Of a stretch of 54,966 nt of DNA, positions 1 to 7,065 are shown one piece after another. Source of the stretch: Oceanisphaera marina (GTDB lineage: Bacteria > Pseudomonadota > Gammaproteobacteria > Enterobacterales > Aeromonadaceae); the NCBI RefSeq assembly GCF_014643915.1, contig NZ_BMKE01000004.1:115766-170731 (forward strand). Reading direction: 5' to 3'. The notes beneath the pieces are model-generated. The model was given only the letters and a program-made list of their open reading frames with translations, had not been told where the DNA came from and searched no databases. Position numbers and translations under genes: made by a program. Positions within the stretch are counted from its first letter, which is position 1, and the number at the start of each line of letters is the position of its first letter.

Positions 1-54
1 TGTTTTAGATGAAGCCATCATCGGTTCCTGGCATCGGTTATCTTGCGATAACCT

Positions 55-140
55 TGGTGCGAAGGGGGGGACTTGAACCCCCACATCCATAGGACACTAA
101 CACCTGAAGCTAGCGCGTCTACCAATTCCGCCACCCTCGC
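55..140 (-). tRNA. tRNA-Leu (anticodon CAG)
   Basis: Read on the minus strand, the segment folds as a class II leucine tRNA. The acceptor stem begins GCGAGGG and pairs with the 3' end CCTTCGC, and a genomically encoded CCA follows. It has a long variable arm and a T-arm with GTTCAAGTC. The anticodon loop TTCAGGT, closed by a CTAGC/GTTAG stem, gives anticodon CAG. Confidence 0.95.
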
Positions 141-157
141 ATTGCCAAGGACTGCGA

Positions 158-185
158 ATTCTATAGATTTTTTGCCGTTCGTCAA
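158..185 (-). promoter_or_regulatory. sigma-70 promoter of tRNA-Leu
   Basis: On the minus strand TTGACG (180-185) is followed after 16 nt by TAGAAT (158-163), close to consensus in both hexamers. The predicted start falls a few bases before the tRNA. Confidence 0.65.
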
Positions 186-207
186 TACAACAAACCGGAT
201 AAACTGT

Positions 208-236
208 AAAAAACCGGCATAGGGTGGCCGGTTTTT
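208..236 (-). terminator. Rho-independent terminator after rsmC
   Basis: AAAAACCGGC and GCCGGTTTTT form a stem around an 8-nt loop. On the minus strand, T residues follow the stem. It lies about 40 nt past the rsmC stop codon. Confidence 0.75.
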
Positions 237-273
237 GTAAAATGAGGTTTATTCAGATTTTGCGAGAAGAAAA

Positions 274-1302
274 TTAGCGGCGAGTAGCGCGATAAATCTT
301 GAACTTGCCGTTAACCGCCAGGGTATCGCAATGACCAAAGCTTTTTTCTATGAGCTCGGGATAGGGCAGGAAGGCATTAGCCACCAGCGTCAACGAGCCA
401 CCCGGCAACAAATAATCCCTGGCCGACGTCAGCAGGGTTTCGGTAGTGTGATAGAAGGTTTTCAAACCCGCATGAAACGGTGGGTTGGCAATAATATGAT
501 TAAAGGTGCCGCTCACCTGGCTCAAACCATCGCTGGCATAGATTTTGGCATTGGCATCCAGCTGGTTGTCTGCCAGAGTGAGGCGGGTGGCTTCCAGCGC
601 GAGCGCACTGATGTCGATACACTCCAGCATCAGCTCGGGTTGGCGTTTGAGCACGCTGGCACCAATTACACCCGCACCACAGCCAAAGTCGAGCACGCGG
701 CCTTTCAGAGGGCTCAGGTTATCCAGCAGCAAGCGTGATCCTGAATCGAGGTGGCCAGCACTGAATACGCCTGGCAGGGTGCATACCTGCAGTTGTTCTT
801 TTTCCAGGGCGTAGCCTTTTTGCCAGTCAGACAGCACCAGCGGCTCGGCAGGACGAATGATCTCTGCCTGATACAAACTGGCGCGACGAGCGCTGTCCAG
901 CTTGTTGACCAGATCGCAGTAAGGAGCCAGTAACTTGGGGGCCGACTTGACGCCGCCCTTGTTATCACCGGCAATAAACACTTGGCCTCCCACGGCCAAT
1001 AATGGCAAACAGGCTGCCAATAAATACTCGGCCTCGGCCTTGGCCTTGGGCATCAGTAGCAAGAGTGCCGCCGCTTGCTGTGGCTGAGGGTGAGTGCCAA
1101 ATTCTATTTCGGTCATGCCCTGACTTTTTTGCCACTGAAAATAACGAAAATCAGTGGTGAATATCCGAGGCGCAGGGCCCGCATCGGCCAGCAGGGCGGG
1201 CAGGTTATCTTCCAGCAGACCGCACACCAGCAGGGGCTGCCGGGTTAGTACATCCAGGTTACGAGCCAGCATTTGGCTGACCGGGGTTAAGGCCTCAAAC
1301 AT
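274..1302 (-). CDS. rsmC: 16S rRNA (guanine-1207-N2)-methyltransferase RsmC
   Basis: This is a cytosolic SAM-dependent enzyme that methylates G1207 of 16S rRNA in the 30S subunit. It has the two-domain build of RsmC: a degenerate N-terminal methyltransferase-like domain (about 1-170) and a catalytic C-terminal domain. The SAM loop LDFGCGAG is at about 204-211 and the N6/N2-methyltransferase motif NPPF at about 273-276. The length of 342 residues matches E. coli RsmC (343). I chose the ATG at 1302 rather than the GTG four codons upstream because the protein then begins like its homologues (MFEALTPVSQML). The gene stands alone, with a terminator at 208-236. Resemblance to E. coli RsmC runs through the C-terminal half, so the call is firm. 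Confidence 0.93.
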   Translation of the reverse strand: MFEALTPVSQMLARNLDVLTRQPLLVCGLLEDNLPALLADAGPAPRIFTTDFRYFQWQKSQGMTEIEFGTHPQPQQAAALLLLMPKAKAEAEYLLAACLPLLAVGGQVFIAGDNKGGVKSAPKLLAPYCDLVNKLDSARRASLYQAEIIRPAEPLVLSDWQKGYALEKEQLQVCTLPGVFSAGHLDSGSRLLLDNLSPLKGRVLDFGCGAGVIGASVLKRQPELMLECIDISALALEATRLTLADNQLDANAKIYASDGLSQVSGTFNHIIANPPFHAGLKTFYHTTETLLTSARDYLLPGGSLTLVANAFLPYPELIEKSFGHCDTLAVNGKFKIYRATRR

Positions 1303-1356
1303 CTCGGGTTCCACACTAAATTATTTGGTTGTGCATTATACATATCTACCGGCCTA

Positions 1357-1385
1357 TTGACATTTGTCGGTCATTAGCAAAAGAT
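1357..1385 (+). promoter_or_regulatory. Candidate promoter of the dapA leader
   Basis: TTGACA (1357-1362) is a perfect -35 hexamer. After 17 nt comes AAAGAT (1380-1385), a weak -10. Transcription would start near 1392, just before the short leader open frame at 1416. It is the only good -35 between rsmC and dapA. Confidence 0.5.
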
Positions 1386-1415
1386 GCAGAACAAGGTCTT
1401 TTTCAGGTAGTGCTC

Positions 1416-1484
1416 ATGCTTTTTATTGTGAAACGTAAACAGGACAAACCGCTAAAACGAAAAGCGGTAGCTGCTGTTGCGTAA
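1416..1484 (+). CDS. Putative lysine-rich leader peptide of dapA
   Basis: A 22-codon frame starts at ATG 1416 behind an AGG at 1405-1407 (8-nt spacing) and ends with TAA at 1482. It encodes MLFIVKRKQ followed by DKPLKRKAVAAVA. Five of 22 codons are lysine, all AAA (codons 6, 8, 11, 14, 16), and two are arginine. The last codons lie inside the antiterminator arm (1472-1487) of the structure described in the next entry. A short frame dense in the codon of the pathway's end product, followed by alternative hairpins, is the classic layout of ribosome-mediated attenuation. That it is translated, and that it senses lysine, are inferences. It could in principle sense arginine or be non-coding. Confidence 0.62.
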   Translation: MLFIVKRKQDKPLKRKAVAAVA

Positions 1485-1553
1485 CCGACGCCTGATCTCT
1501 TTAAGACAAGAAGTTCTCAAACCCCGGTGATGCAACAGCAACCGGGGTTTTTT
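1465..1553 (+). promoter_or_regulatory. Transcription attenuator (antiterminator/terminator) before dapA
   Basis: The terminator has a 10-bp stem, 1519-1528 with 1541-1550 (AAACCCCGGT / ACCGGGGTTT), a 12-nt loop and a T run to 1553. The antiterminator pairs 1472-1487 (TGCTGTTGCGTAACCG) with 1525-1540 (CGGTGATGCAACAGCA). Fifteen of 16 positions pair, including one G-U. It consumes the terminator loop and the upper 5' arm, so the two folds exclude each other. A smaller protector pairing (1465-1471 with 1481-1487) would free the terminator. A ribosome stalled on the AAA codons would favour the antiterminator; one that reaches the stop at 1482 would cover its 5' arm. Confidence 0.72.
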
Positions 1554-1594
1554 ATTTAAATTTTTAAATCCTCTAGCCAGGAGAAGGAGTTTCC

Positions 1595-2467
1595 ATGTTT
1601 CGCGGTTCTTTAGTTGCCCTTTTAACCCCCTTTGACGGTACTCGTATTGACGAGCCGGCATTGCGACGCTTGGTTGACTGGCATATAGCAGAGGGAACTC
1701 ATGGCCTGGTGCCGGTGGGTACCACGGGTGAAAGTCCCACCCTGACCCACGATGAGCATTGCCGTGTGATTGAAATTGTGGCCGAGCAAGCCGCTGGCCG
1801 GGTGCCGGTGATTGCCGGTGCTGGCTCCAACAACCCGGTTGAAGCCATTGAGTACAGCAACTGTGCACAGCGAGTGGGTGCCAATGCCACCTTGCATGTG
1901 GCCGGTTATTACAACCGCCCTAATCAGGATGGCCTGTATGCGCATTTTAAAATGCTGCATGACGCCACCGAGCTGCCGATTATTGTCTATAACATCCCCC
2001 CGCGTGCGGTAGTGGATATCAAACCCGAGACCCTGGCTCGCATGGCCGAGCTACCACGTATCGTGGGCGTAAAAGATGCCACCGGCGACTTGTTGCGGCC
2101 CTGGTCCGAACGTCAGGTAATTAAAAAGCCTTTTGCCTGGTTATCTGGCGAAGACGGCACCGCAGTGGCGTACAACGTGGGTGGCGGTCAGGGCTGTATC
2201 TCGGTCACCGCCAACGTGGCACCACGCCTGTGTGCCCAGTTGCAGGAGTTTACCCTGGCCGGAAAGTGGGAAGAGGCGCGCGCCTTGCAAGACAAGCTGC
2301 TGCCCCTGCATCAGGTACTGTTCCTCGAGCCTAACCCTGCAGGTCCTAAATATGCGCTGTCGCTGTTGGGCATGGCGAGCGAAGAATGCCGCATTCCTGT
2401 CGTTCCGTTGCAGGAAACCACCAAGGCGCAGATCCGTCGAGTGATGGAAGAGCTGGAGCTGATTTAA
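1595..2467 (+). CDS. dapA: 4-hydroxy-tetrahydrodipicolinate synthase DapA
   Basis: DapA condenses pyruvate with aspartate-4-semialdehyde, the first committed step toward diaminopimelate and lysine. It forms a cytosolic (beta/alpha)8 homotetramer. Visible residues are the GTTGES loop with Thr43 and Thr44, Tyr106, Tyr132 in YNIPPR, Arg137 for substrate carboxylate, and Schiff-base Lys160 in GVKDATGD. Numbering is shifted by one from E. coli DapA (Thr44/Thr45, Tyr107, Tyr133, Arg138, Lys161). The 290-residue length is typical. The start ATG follows a strong AGGAGAAGGAG. It lies downstream of the leader and attenuator at 1416-1553, so transcription is probably controlled by lysine availability (inferred). 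The gene is monocistronic, ending at the shared terminator 2503-2530. Confidence 0.95.
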   Translation: MFRGSLVALLTPFDGTRIDEPALRRLVDWHIAEGTHGLVPVGTTGESPTLTHDEHCRVIEIVAEQAAGRVPVIAGAGSNNPVEAIEYSNCAQRVGANATLHVAGYYNRPNQDGLYAHFKMLHDATELPIIVYNIPPRAVVDIKPETLARMAELPRIVGVKDATGDLLRPWSERQVIKKPFAWLSGEDGTAVAYNVGGGQGCISVTANVAPRLCAQLQEFTLAGKWEEARALQDKLLPLHQVLFLEPNPAGPKYALSLLGMASEECRIPVVPLQETTKAQIRRVMEELELI

Positions 2468-2502
2468 TATCCGTAAAGCATGAGGCGTAACAGCCATAAA
2501 AT

Positions 2503-2530
2503 AAAAAGGTCAGCGCGAGCTGACCTTTTT
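2503..2530. terminator. Bidirectional terminator between dapA and the hfq-like gene
   Basis: A perfect stem AAAAAGGTCAGC / GCTGACCTTTTT closes a GCGA tetraloop. A-tract and T-tract flanks let it serve the convergent genes on both sides. Confidence 0.9.
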
Positions 2531-2546
2531 ATTATAACGAGCGGGG

Positions 2547-2927
2547 TTAACCTTGATCATCATCCGTGGGGTGGTCGTAGTGCTCATCGCGACGCTGATA
2601 CTGATCATCTCGCGAGTTCTGATGGCTTTCGTAACGTGGGCGACGTGGCTTGTTAATAATCACGCCGGTGCGAGGTGGGCGACGAGTAGCCGGAGAAATA
2701 GTCGAGATCTTGGCTTTATAGATGAGCTGCTGCTGGCCACGAGGGTCAGAGAGCAAAATACTGTATTGGTCAAAGGCACTGATCATCCCTTCCAGCTTGA
2801 TGCCATTGGTAAGGAAGATGGCGCAATGAGTCTGATTCTTGCGCAGCCAGTTCAGTGCCGCATCCTGTCCGTTACCCAATGAAAATGCTTGTTGAAGCGA
2901 TTGGGGATTAGCTGATTGGCCAGTCAT
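2547..2927 (-). CDS. Hfq-like (Sm-fold) RNA-binding protein, divergent paralogue
   Basis: The protein has 126 residues. Its core matches Hfq: QDAALNWLRKNQ aligns with the N-terminal helix, IFLTNGIKLEGMISAFDQYSILL with Sm1, and LIYKAKISTISP with Sm2 (Hfq YKHAIST). Conserved features include Gln/Asp of the proximal face, NGIKL and the Sm2 lysine. Differences are His57 replaced by Ala, the basic rim RRER replaced by RKNQ, and a two-residue-longer loop before Sm2. There is an extra N-terminal stretch of about 18 residues. The C-terminal tail of about 45 residues is rich in Arg, Asp and His, ends DHPTDDDQG, and recalls the acidic tip of Hfq. ATG 2927 has AGGA 8 nt upstream. Canonical hfq normally lies by miaA, so this is probably a second, specialised copy (inference). 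Its RNA targets are unknown. Confidence 0.72.
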   Translation of the reverse strand: MTGQSANPQSLQQAFSLGNGQDAALNWLRKNQTHCAIFLTNGIKLEGMISAFDQYSILLSDPRGQQQLIYKAKISTISPATRRPPRTGVIINKPRRPRYESHQNSRDDQYQRRDEHYDHPTDDDQG

Positions 2928-3024
2928 GTAGGCAGTCCTGTTTGTTATTATTCAATCTTGATTGTGCTTAATGAATACCCGACTTGTCAAAGTAAAGCTC
3001 ATATTAATCTAGAGAGGACAATAC

Positions 3025-4197
3025 GTGACTGCCCCGCCTGCTAATACTAAAACGCTTATTCTGGCCTGTCTTATCGTTAGTATAGGGCAGTTGAGTGTAG
3101 GATTGCTGTTGCCGGTCTTACCCGCCATCAGTCAAAGTCTGTCTGAAGATCCCCAGCGGGTGCAGTGGCTTATTTCTGCCTATTTGTTTGCCTTTGGCCC
3201 CATACAATTACTTTACGGACCCTTAAGTGATGCCAAGGGGCGCAGGCCGGTGCTGATAGCCGGATTGGCGTTGGCCATACTGGGCGTAGGTTTATGTCTG
3301 TTGCCTGAGGTCTCCTTTAAGTGGCTCCTGGTGGGGCGCTTGTTGCAGGGGCTGGGGGCAGGTTGTGGCGCCGTGGTATCGCGGGCCATGCTACGCGACA
3401 GCTTTGCCGGACCGGCATTGCGCAATGCGCTGTCGTATGTGGCGATGGCCGCGGCCTTTACGCCCATTGTTGCACCGGCAGTGGGCGGTTTTATTGGCTT
3501 TCATTTTGGCTGGTACAGTGTGTTTGCCGCCATGCTGATTTATCTGTTGGTGTTATGGCTGTTGCTGTTGGCCGGCTTTGAAGAAACGCATCGGGGTGAA
3601 AGGCAAACCATGCGATTTACGACCATCATTGCCAACTACTGGCGTCTGTTGGGATTACGCCATTTTTTAGGCCATGGCGGTATGTTGTGGGGGCAGTTTT
3701 CCCTGATGATGGTCTCGGTTTCCGTTATGCCTTATATCATGCAGCAACAAATAGGCATGACGGCGGCAGAATACGGTAGCTGGGCGCTGATCCCGGCTAT
3801 GGGGCTCTTGTTGGGTGGAGTAATCAACAATCGTATTCAGCGCTTTGTGGCGGCGGAGCAAGTATTGCGACTCAGCCCCTTTATTCAACTGGGCGCGGGT
3901 ATCTGGCTGTTATGCATGCCGGTACAACCCATCTGGATGATTAGCGGGATTTTTATTCAGGCCCTGGGTAATGGCATGGCGTTTCCCAATGCCATGAGCC
4001 GATTGTTAGAGCCTTATCGAGAGCTGGCCGGTGCCGCAGCAGCGCTGTCGGGGGCACTGCAGATGCTGAGTGCCAGCTTGCTGACCATCACTCTGGTTTA
4101 CTTTGGGGTAGCCACGGCGTTTAGTTTAGGAGTCTGTATTGTACTGGGGGCAGTGGCGCTTAAAGGATTGTCCTGGTGCGCAATAGGGCGTTGGTGA
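3025..4197 (+). CDS. MFS drug-resistance transporter, Bcr/CflA (EmrD-like) family
   Basis: An inner-membrane proton-coupled exporter of 390 residues with about 12 hydrophobic helices. Motif A of the major facilitator superfamily (GPLSDAKGRR, 65-74) follows helix 2. An antiporter-type motif C region (about 145-165, FTPIVAPAVGG) lies in helix 5, which points to export. It starts at GTG 3025, with GAGAGGA about 8 nt upstream. The Bcr/CflA and EmrD subfamilies are close, and the substrate cannot be told from sequence. The gene is monocistronic between the Hfq-like gene and the convergent cold-shock gene. Confidence 0.85.
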   Translation: MTAPPANTKTLILACLIVSIGQLSVGLLLPVLPAISQSLSEDPQRVQWLISAYLFAFGPIQLLYGPLSDAKGRRPVLIAGLALAILGVGLCLLPEVSFKWLLVGRLLQGLGAGCGAVVSRAMLRDSFAGPALRNALSYVAMAAAFTPIVAPAVGGFIGFHFGWYSVFAAMLIYLLVLWLLLLAGFEETHRGERQTMRFTTIIANYWRLLGLRHFLGHGGMLWGQFSLMMVSVSVMPYIMQQQIGMTAAEYGSWALIPAMGLLLGGVINNRIQRFVAAEQVLRLSPFIQLGAGIWLLCMPVQPIWMISGIFIQALGNGMAFPNAMSRLLEPYRELAGAAAALSGALQMLSASLLTITLVYFGVATAFSLGVCIVLGAVALKGLSWCAIGRW

Positions 4198-4203
4198 TTA
4201 TTT

Positions 4204-4305
4204 GTTAAGAGTGAAGTGTAAGGTGTTAAGGGAAAGTGCCATCGGGCCTTGTGCCAAGTCAACAAAGAGCGGTGTTTGTCTTTGGCTGATAGCTCACGGC
4301 TATTC
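4204..4305. repeat. Degenerate heptad-repeat arrays (two short tracts)
   Basis: The first tract, 4204-4238, reads as five 7-nt units beginning mostly with GT (GTTAAGA, GTGAAGT, GTAAGGT, GTTAAGG, GAAAGTG). The second, 4285-4305, has three units beginning GCT (GCTGATA, GCTCACG, GCTATTC). Both lie in the 3' intergenic space between the MFS gene and the convergent cold-shock gene. No gene is seen here. Confidence 0.55.
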
Positions 4306-4330
4306 ACCTAAGGTGCTGAATGTCAGACAT

Positions 4331-4360
4331 AAAAAAAGCCGCGCCCTAGGGGCACGGCTT
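4331..4360 (-). terminator. Terminator of the cold-shock gene
   Basis: The stem is GCCGCGCCC / GGGCACGGC with one mismatch. On the minus strand it is followed by a run of seven T. It sits 26 nt past the cold-shock stop codon. Confidence 0.8.
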
Positions 4361-4386
4361 ATAGATTCTTTTGGTGAGGTAGTCTC

Positions 4387-4596
4387 TTACAGAGGAACTA
4401 CGTTCTCAGCCTGAGGACCTTTCTGACCTTGAGCTACTGTGAACTCAACAGCCTGGCCTTCTGCCAAAGTTTTGAAACCCTGGCTCTGGATAGCGCTGAA
4501 GTGTACGAATACATCAGGGCCTGATTCTTGCTCGATGAAGCCAAAACCTTTTGACTCATTGAAGAACTTTACTTTACCTTTAACGATATTAGACAT
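4387..4596 (-). CDS. Cold-shock protein (CspA family)
   Basis: A 69-residue single cold-shock domain that binds single-stranded RNA and DNA as a five-strand OB-fold. RNP1 is KGFGFI (residues 16-21) and RNP2 is VFVHF (about 29-33). The length equals CspA-family members. The start ATG has AGGA 7 nt upstream. The promoter predicted at 4736-4764 leaves a 5' untranslated leader of about 130 nt, as in cold-inducible csp mRNAs. Whether this member is cold-induced (CspA-like) or constitutive (CspE-like) cannot be decided from sequence. Confidence 0.92.
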   Translation of the reverse strand: MSNIVKGKVKFFNESKGFGFIEQESGPDVFVHFSAIQSQGFKTLAEGQAVEFTVAQGQKGPQAENVVPL

Positions 4597-4764
4597 ACCT
4601 AAATCCTGTAAACAAATCTACCATAAATACGCGTGCTTGAAAAAATACAGATTTAACTTATGAAATACAGGACGAGGTACTACTAGAACATCGTAACAAG
4701 AACATAAATATAACCATATTTTTCGAGCTGCAAGCACTCTAACCGCTTATCGGATTAGGGTCAA
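4597..4764 (-). promoter_or_regulatory. Promoter and long 5' leader of the cold-shock gene
   Basis: On the minus strand TTGACC (4759-4764) and TAGAGT (4736-4741) are separated by 17 nt. The predicted start near 4729 gives a long AT-rich leader. In cspA-type genes such leaders control cold translation and stability; here that role is inferred from length only. The rest of the gap to 4914 shows no gene. Confidence 0.55.
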
Positions 4765-4914
4765 CAGCTATTTTACCTCTCAAGGAACTTAAGCAGCCTA
4801 AACGGGCACTGTTTCTCTATATCTTCTCTATCATCGAGAGCTGTCCGGCTATTCAGCTGCGGGAGTGATGTATTAGCATGTGTTTTGATTTTTAACCTAG
4901 ACCAAGAGAGTGAC

Positions 4915-5223
4915 ATGTCTGATTTATATTGTGTGGCCCGCTTCCGGGCTCATCCAGGCCAGGTCCAGGCGTTGCAACAAGCACTAAAAAGCCTGATCAG
5001 CGAGACCCACAGAGAAGAGGGGTGTTTGTTATATCAGCTTAGCGAAGAGGTGCCATATGCCGGTGCCAATGGTGAGCCCTGGGATTGCGTGTTCATCGAG
5101 CATTGGGCCAGTAGAGAGGCGTTTGGTGCTCACTGTGCTCAGCCCTATATCAAAGATTACTTTGAACAGGTCGCCCCAGAATTGGTGGCCGAAGCCGATG
5201 TCAGGTTACATCGGCCGGTTTAA
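4915..5223 (+). CDS. Antibiotic-biosynthesis-monooxygenase (ABM) domain protein
   Basis: A 102-residue protein consisting of one ABM (dimeric alpha+beta barrel) fold, resembling YgiN/LsrG-type quinol monooxygenases and isomerases. Typical features are the N-terminal strand with FRAHPGQ, REEGCLLYQL, FIEHWASREAF and a C-terminal strand. I chose the ATG at 4915 over the TTG ten codons upstream because GAGAG lies just before it and the shorter N-terminus fits the family. Such proteins act on small quinone-like or reactive metabolites in the cytosol; the substrate here is unknown. It is convergent with the next gene, 11 nt away. Confidence 0.75.
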   Translation: MSDLYCVARFRAHPGQVQALQQALKSLISETHREEGCLLYQLSEEVPYAGANGEPWDCVFIEHWASREAFGAHCAQPYIKDYFEQVAPELVAEADVRLHRPV

Positions 5224-5234
5224 GGCGGCATGAA

Positions 5235-6215
5235 TCAGCGGCGAAATGTCAGGTCGCCTCTGAACATCATTTCTACCCGCAGGGTCACACCAAACTGGGC
5301 ATCGTAATTGTGATCCCGTGGGAAGTGCAGTTCAGGGATAAAGTCGAGAAACAGAATCTCTCGATGTAAATTGCGCCGGTAGTGGGTATAAAGATAATAA
5401 TCGTGTAGCCGTGGACTGGATGCACTGCGGCCTACAGCCGCGACGGCATAGCGCATTACGCTGCGCGAACCGAGTACCTGGTTAAGCTCAATGCCTTCGG
5501 AATACTCAAGCGTATCGACTTCTTCCTGCCACTGAAAGTTGGTAATGAAGCGCAGATGATGATGTTCATCCAGAGGGCGTCCAAAATCCCATTTGCTGCG
5601 TACCGAGTAACCTTCTTCATTGAACCAGGAAGCGCGGTTATAAGATTCTAACTGCCAGGGTGACTCCAGGTTCCATAATCGTTCGCCGGTAAAGCGCACA
5701 TAAGGATCCGGTGGCCAGCGTACCTTTACCCCAGCGCCCGCTTGTAAATTCCAGGCTTCGGTCTTGTCCCGCTTGCCTAATTTACTCAATCCTACAATGG
5801 TGCTGCCCAGGCCACTTTGATCGTTACGCAAGCGGCTGGAGCCTTGCTCGGCCAGTGTGCCTTCGGATTCTTCGGGATCACTTTCAATAATAAAGCGCAG
5901 CCGTTTTTTAGTGGTAGGAAGGTCAAGACGAAAGCGTACCCCTGTTTCGGCATTAAAGTCGTCTACGTCGTTCCATTCCAGCTCTTGGCTGAGGCGCAGG
6001 TAAGAATTGTTCTCTATCTTCAGACTGTCGTCACTGCCAAAAAATCCATCGATATTTCGTGAACTATTGGTTACCCAGTTGGATACGGCGTCGTGCATGG
6101 GGGCGATTTTTTCTACTGCCCACCCCGGAAGATCACTGTCGTCTACCGTGTCTACTTCCTCTGCGCTCACCGTATTGGCCATTGCCAGCAAGACCATCAG
6201 ACATATTTTTTTCAT
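5235..6215 (-). CDS. Exported protein of unknown function, possible outer-membrane beta-barrel
   Basis: I do not recognise a named family. The 326-residue product starts at ATG 6215 (AGGATATCGCC just upstream) with a clear signal peptide, MKKICLMVLLAMANTVSA, cleaved before EEV. The mature part has no long hydrophobic helix. It alternates polar and aromatic residues (for example NSYLRLSQELEWN, VRFRLDLP, VRFTGERLWNLE, LRFITNFQWQEEV) and ends in a basic beta-like segment, FRGDLTFRR. This suggests amphipathic strands of a barrel or a barrel-like periplasmic protein. An in-frame ATG nine codons upstream is less likely. It is transcribed alone. Confidence 0.6.
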   Translation of the reverse strand: MKKICLMVLLAMANTVSAEEVDTVDDSDLPGWAVEKIAPMHDAVSNWVTNSSRNIDGFFGSDDSLKIENNSYLRLSQELEWNDVDDFNAETGVRFRLDLPTTKKRLRFIIESDPEESEGTLAEQGSSRLRNDQSGLGSTIVGLSKLGKRDKTEAWNLQAGAGVKVRWPPDPYVRFTGERLWNLESPWQLESYNRASWFNEEGYSVRSKWDFGRPLDEHHHLRFITNFQWQEEVDTLEYSEGIELNQVLGSRSVMRYAVAAVGRSASSPRLHDYYLYTHYRRNLHREILFLDFIPELHFPRDHNYDAQFGVTLRVEMMFRGDLTFRR

Positions 6216-6622
6216 GGCGATATCCTTTTGCCTTTTGCACAAGCCTAGGTTTATTGAAATAAAAATGCCAACGCCATCAACAGCTAAAGTGAAAGTTTAG
6301 TGATAATACCAGGCAGATTAAATAACTGATCTATTTGGTTACTCTGCAAAGGTCGAACAAAGGGCCAGCTCCTCCGACACGCCGTGAATACCTCCATGTA
6401 GGCTCCACCGCAGAGGGGGATGGCGTGTCGTGGGAGGCCGCTGTGTTACCTCTGGCGCTCCGGCCCAATACCTGATCAGATCTTTAATGTAATGGGTCTA
6501 AGGCTATATTCGGGCTGGAGGAAAGGAGAGCAGAAGAGGGCATAGTCGCAAGCAGAATACTTTCCATACTGCAGCATAAAACGGAACGGAGAGTAGGGTA
6601 AATACACCTGAACATCAGGCAC
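6216..6622. other. Intergenic stretch without genes
   Basis: About 400 nt between the exported-protein gene and the tRNA cluster. Apart from the inverted-repeat element at 6371-6437 and the start of the tRNA terminator, I see no frame with a ribosome-binding site or recognisable product. Confidence 0.6.
6371..6437. repeat. Intergenic palindromic repeat-like element
   Basis: CGACACGCC (6375-6383) pairs perfectly with GGCGTGTCG (6422-6430), extended by CCTC / GAGG outside a bulge. The interior contains GTGAATACCTCCATGTAGGC. This resembles a class of short palindromic elements I recall from intergenic DNA of marine gammaproteobacteria (memory, not a search). Confidence 0.5.
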
Positions 6623-6660
6623 AAAAAAACCAGCCTGATGCGATTAAGCGGGGCTGGTTT
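6623..6660 (-). terminator. Terminator of the tRNA cluster
   Basis: AAACCAGCC (6627-6635) and GGCTGGTTT (6652-6660) form the stem. On the minus strand seven T residues follow. It sits 20 nt beyond tRNA-Thr. Confidence 0.8.
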
Positions 6661-6680
6661 GATTGGTCTTGCTTTATTTA

Positions 6681-6756
<76 letters not shown>

Positions 6757-6776
6757 CTTAACTGGTAACACAAAGA

Positions 6777-6852
6777 TGGTGCCCGGAGACAGAATCGAAC
6801 TGCCGACACGGGGATTTTCAATCCCCTGCTCTACCGACTGAGCTATCCGGGC
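6777..6852 (-). tRNA. tRNA-Phe (anticodon GAA), copy 3 in transcription order
   Basis: A 76-nt cloverleaf with encoded CCA. The anticodon loop TTGAAAA lies between GGGGA and TCCCC. The acceptor stem is GCCCGGA / TCCGGGC. The sequence is identical to the copy at 6883-6958. Confidence 0.96.
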
Positions 6853-6882
6853 GTAGTACGCATGGTTGCATGCTATTTAAAA

Positions 6883-6958
6883 TGGTGCCCGGAGACAGAA
6901 TCGAACTGCCGACACGGGGATTTTCAATCCCCTGCTCTACCGACTGAGCTATCCGGGC
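6883..6958 (-). tRNA. tRNA-Phe (anticodon GAA), copy 2 in transcription order
   Basis: Identical to the copy at 6777-6852. The start-to-start spacing of 106 nt and similar spacers (GTAGTACGCAT / ATAGTACGCAT) indicate tandem duplication. Confidence 0.96.
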
Positions 6959-6989
6959 ATAGTACGCATTGCTGCATACTACTTAAAAA

Positions 6990-7065
6990 TGGTGCCCAGA
7001 GACAGAATCGAACTGCCGACACGGGGATTTTCAATCCCCTGCTCTACCGACTGAGCTATCTGGGC
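6990..7065 (-). tRNA. tRNA-Phe (anticodon GAA), promoter-proximal copy
   Basis: It has the same body as the other two copies, but the acceptor stem is GCCCAGA / TCTGGGC. One G-C pair is replaced by A-U with both strands changed. The compensatory change keeps the stem intact and argues that this copy is functional. Confidence 0.95.

Noticed and set aside
1386-1594. Lysine riboswitch upstream of dapA
   Set aside because: The leader is too short and lacks the conserved multi-helix L-box core; a leader-peptide attenuator explains the sequence better.
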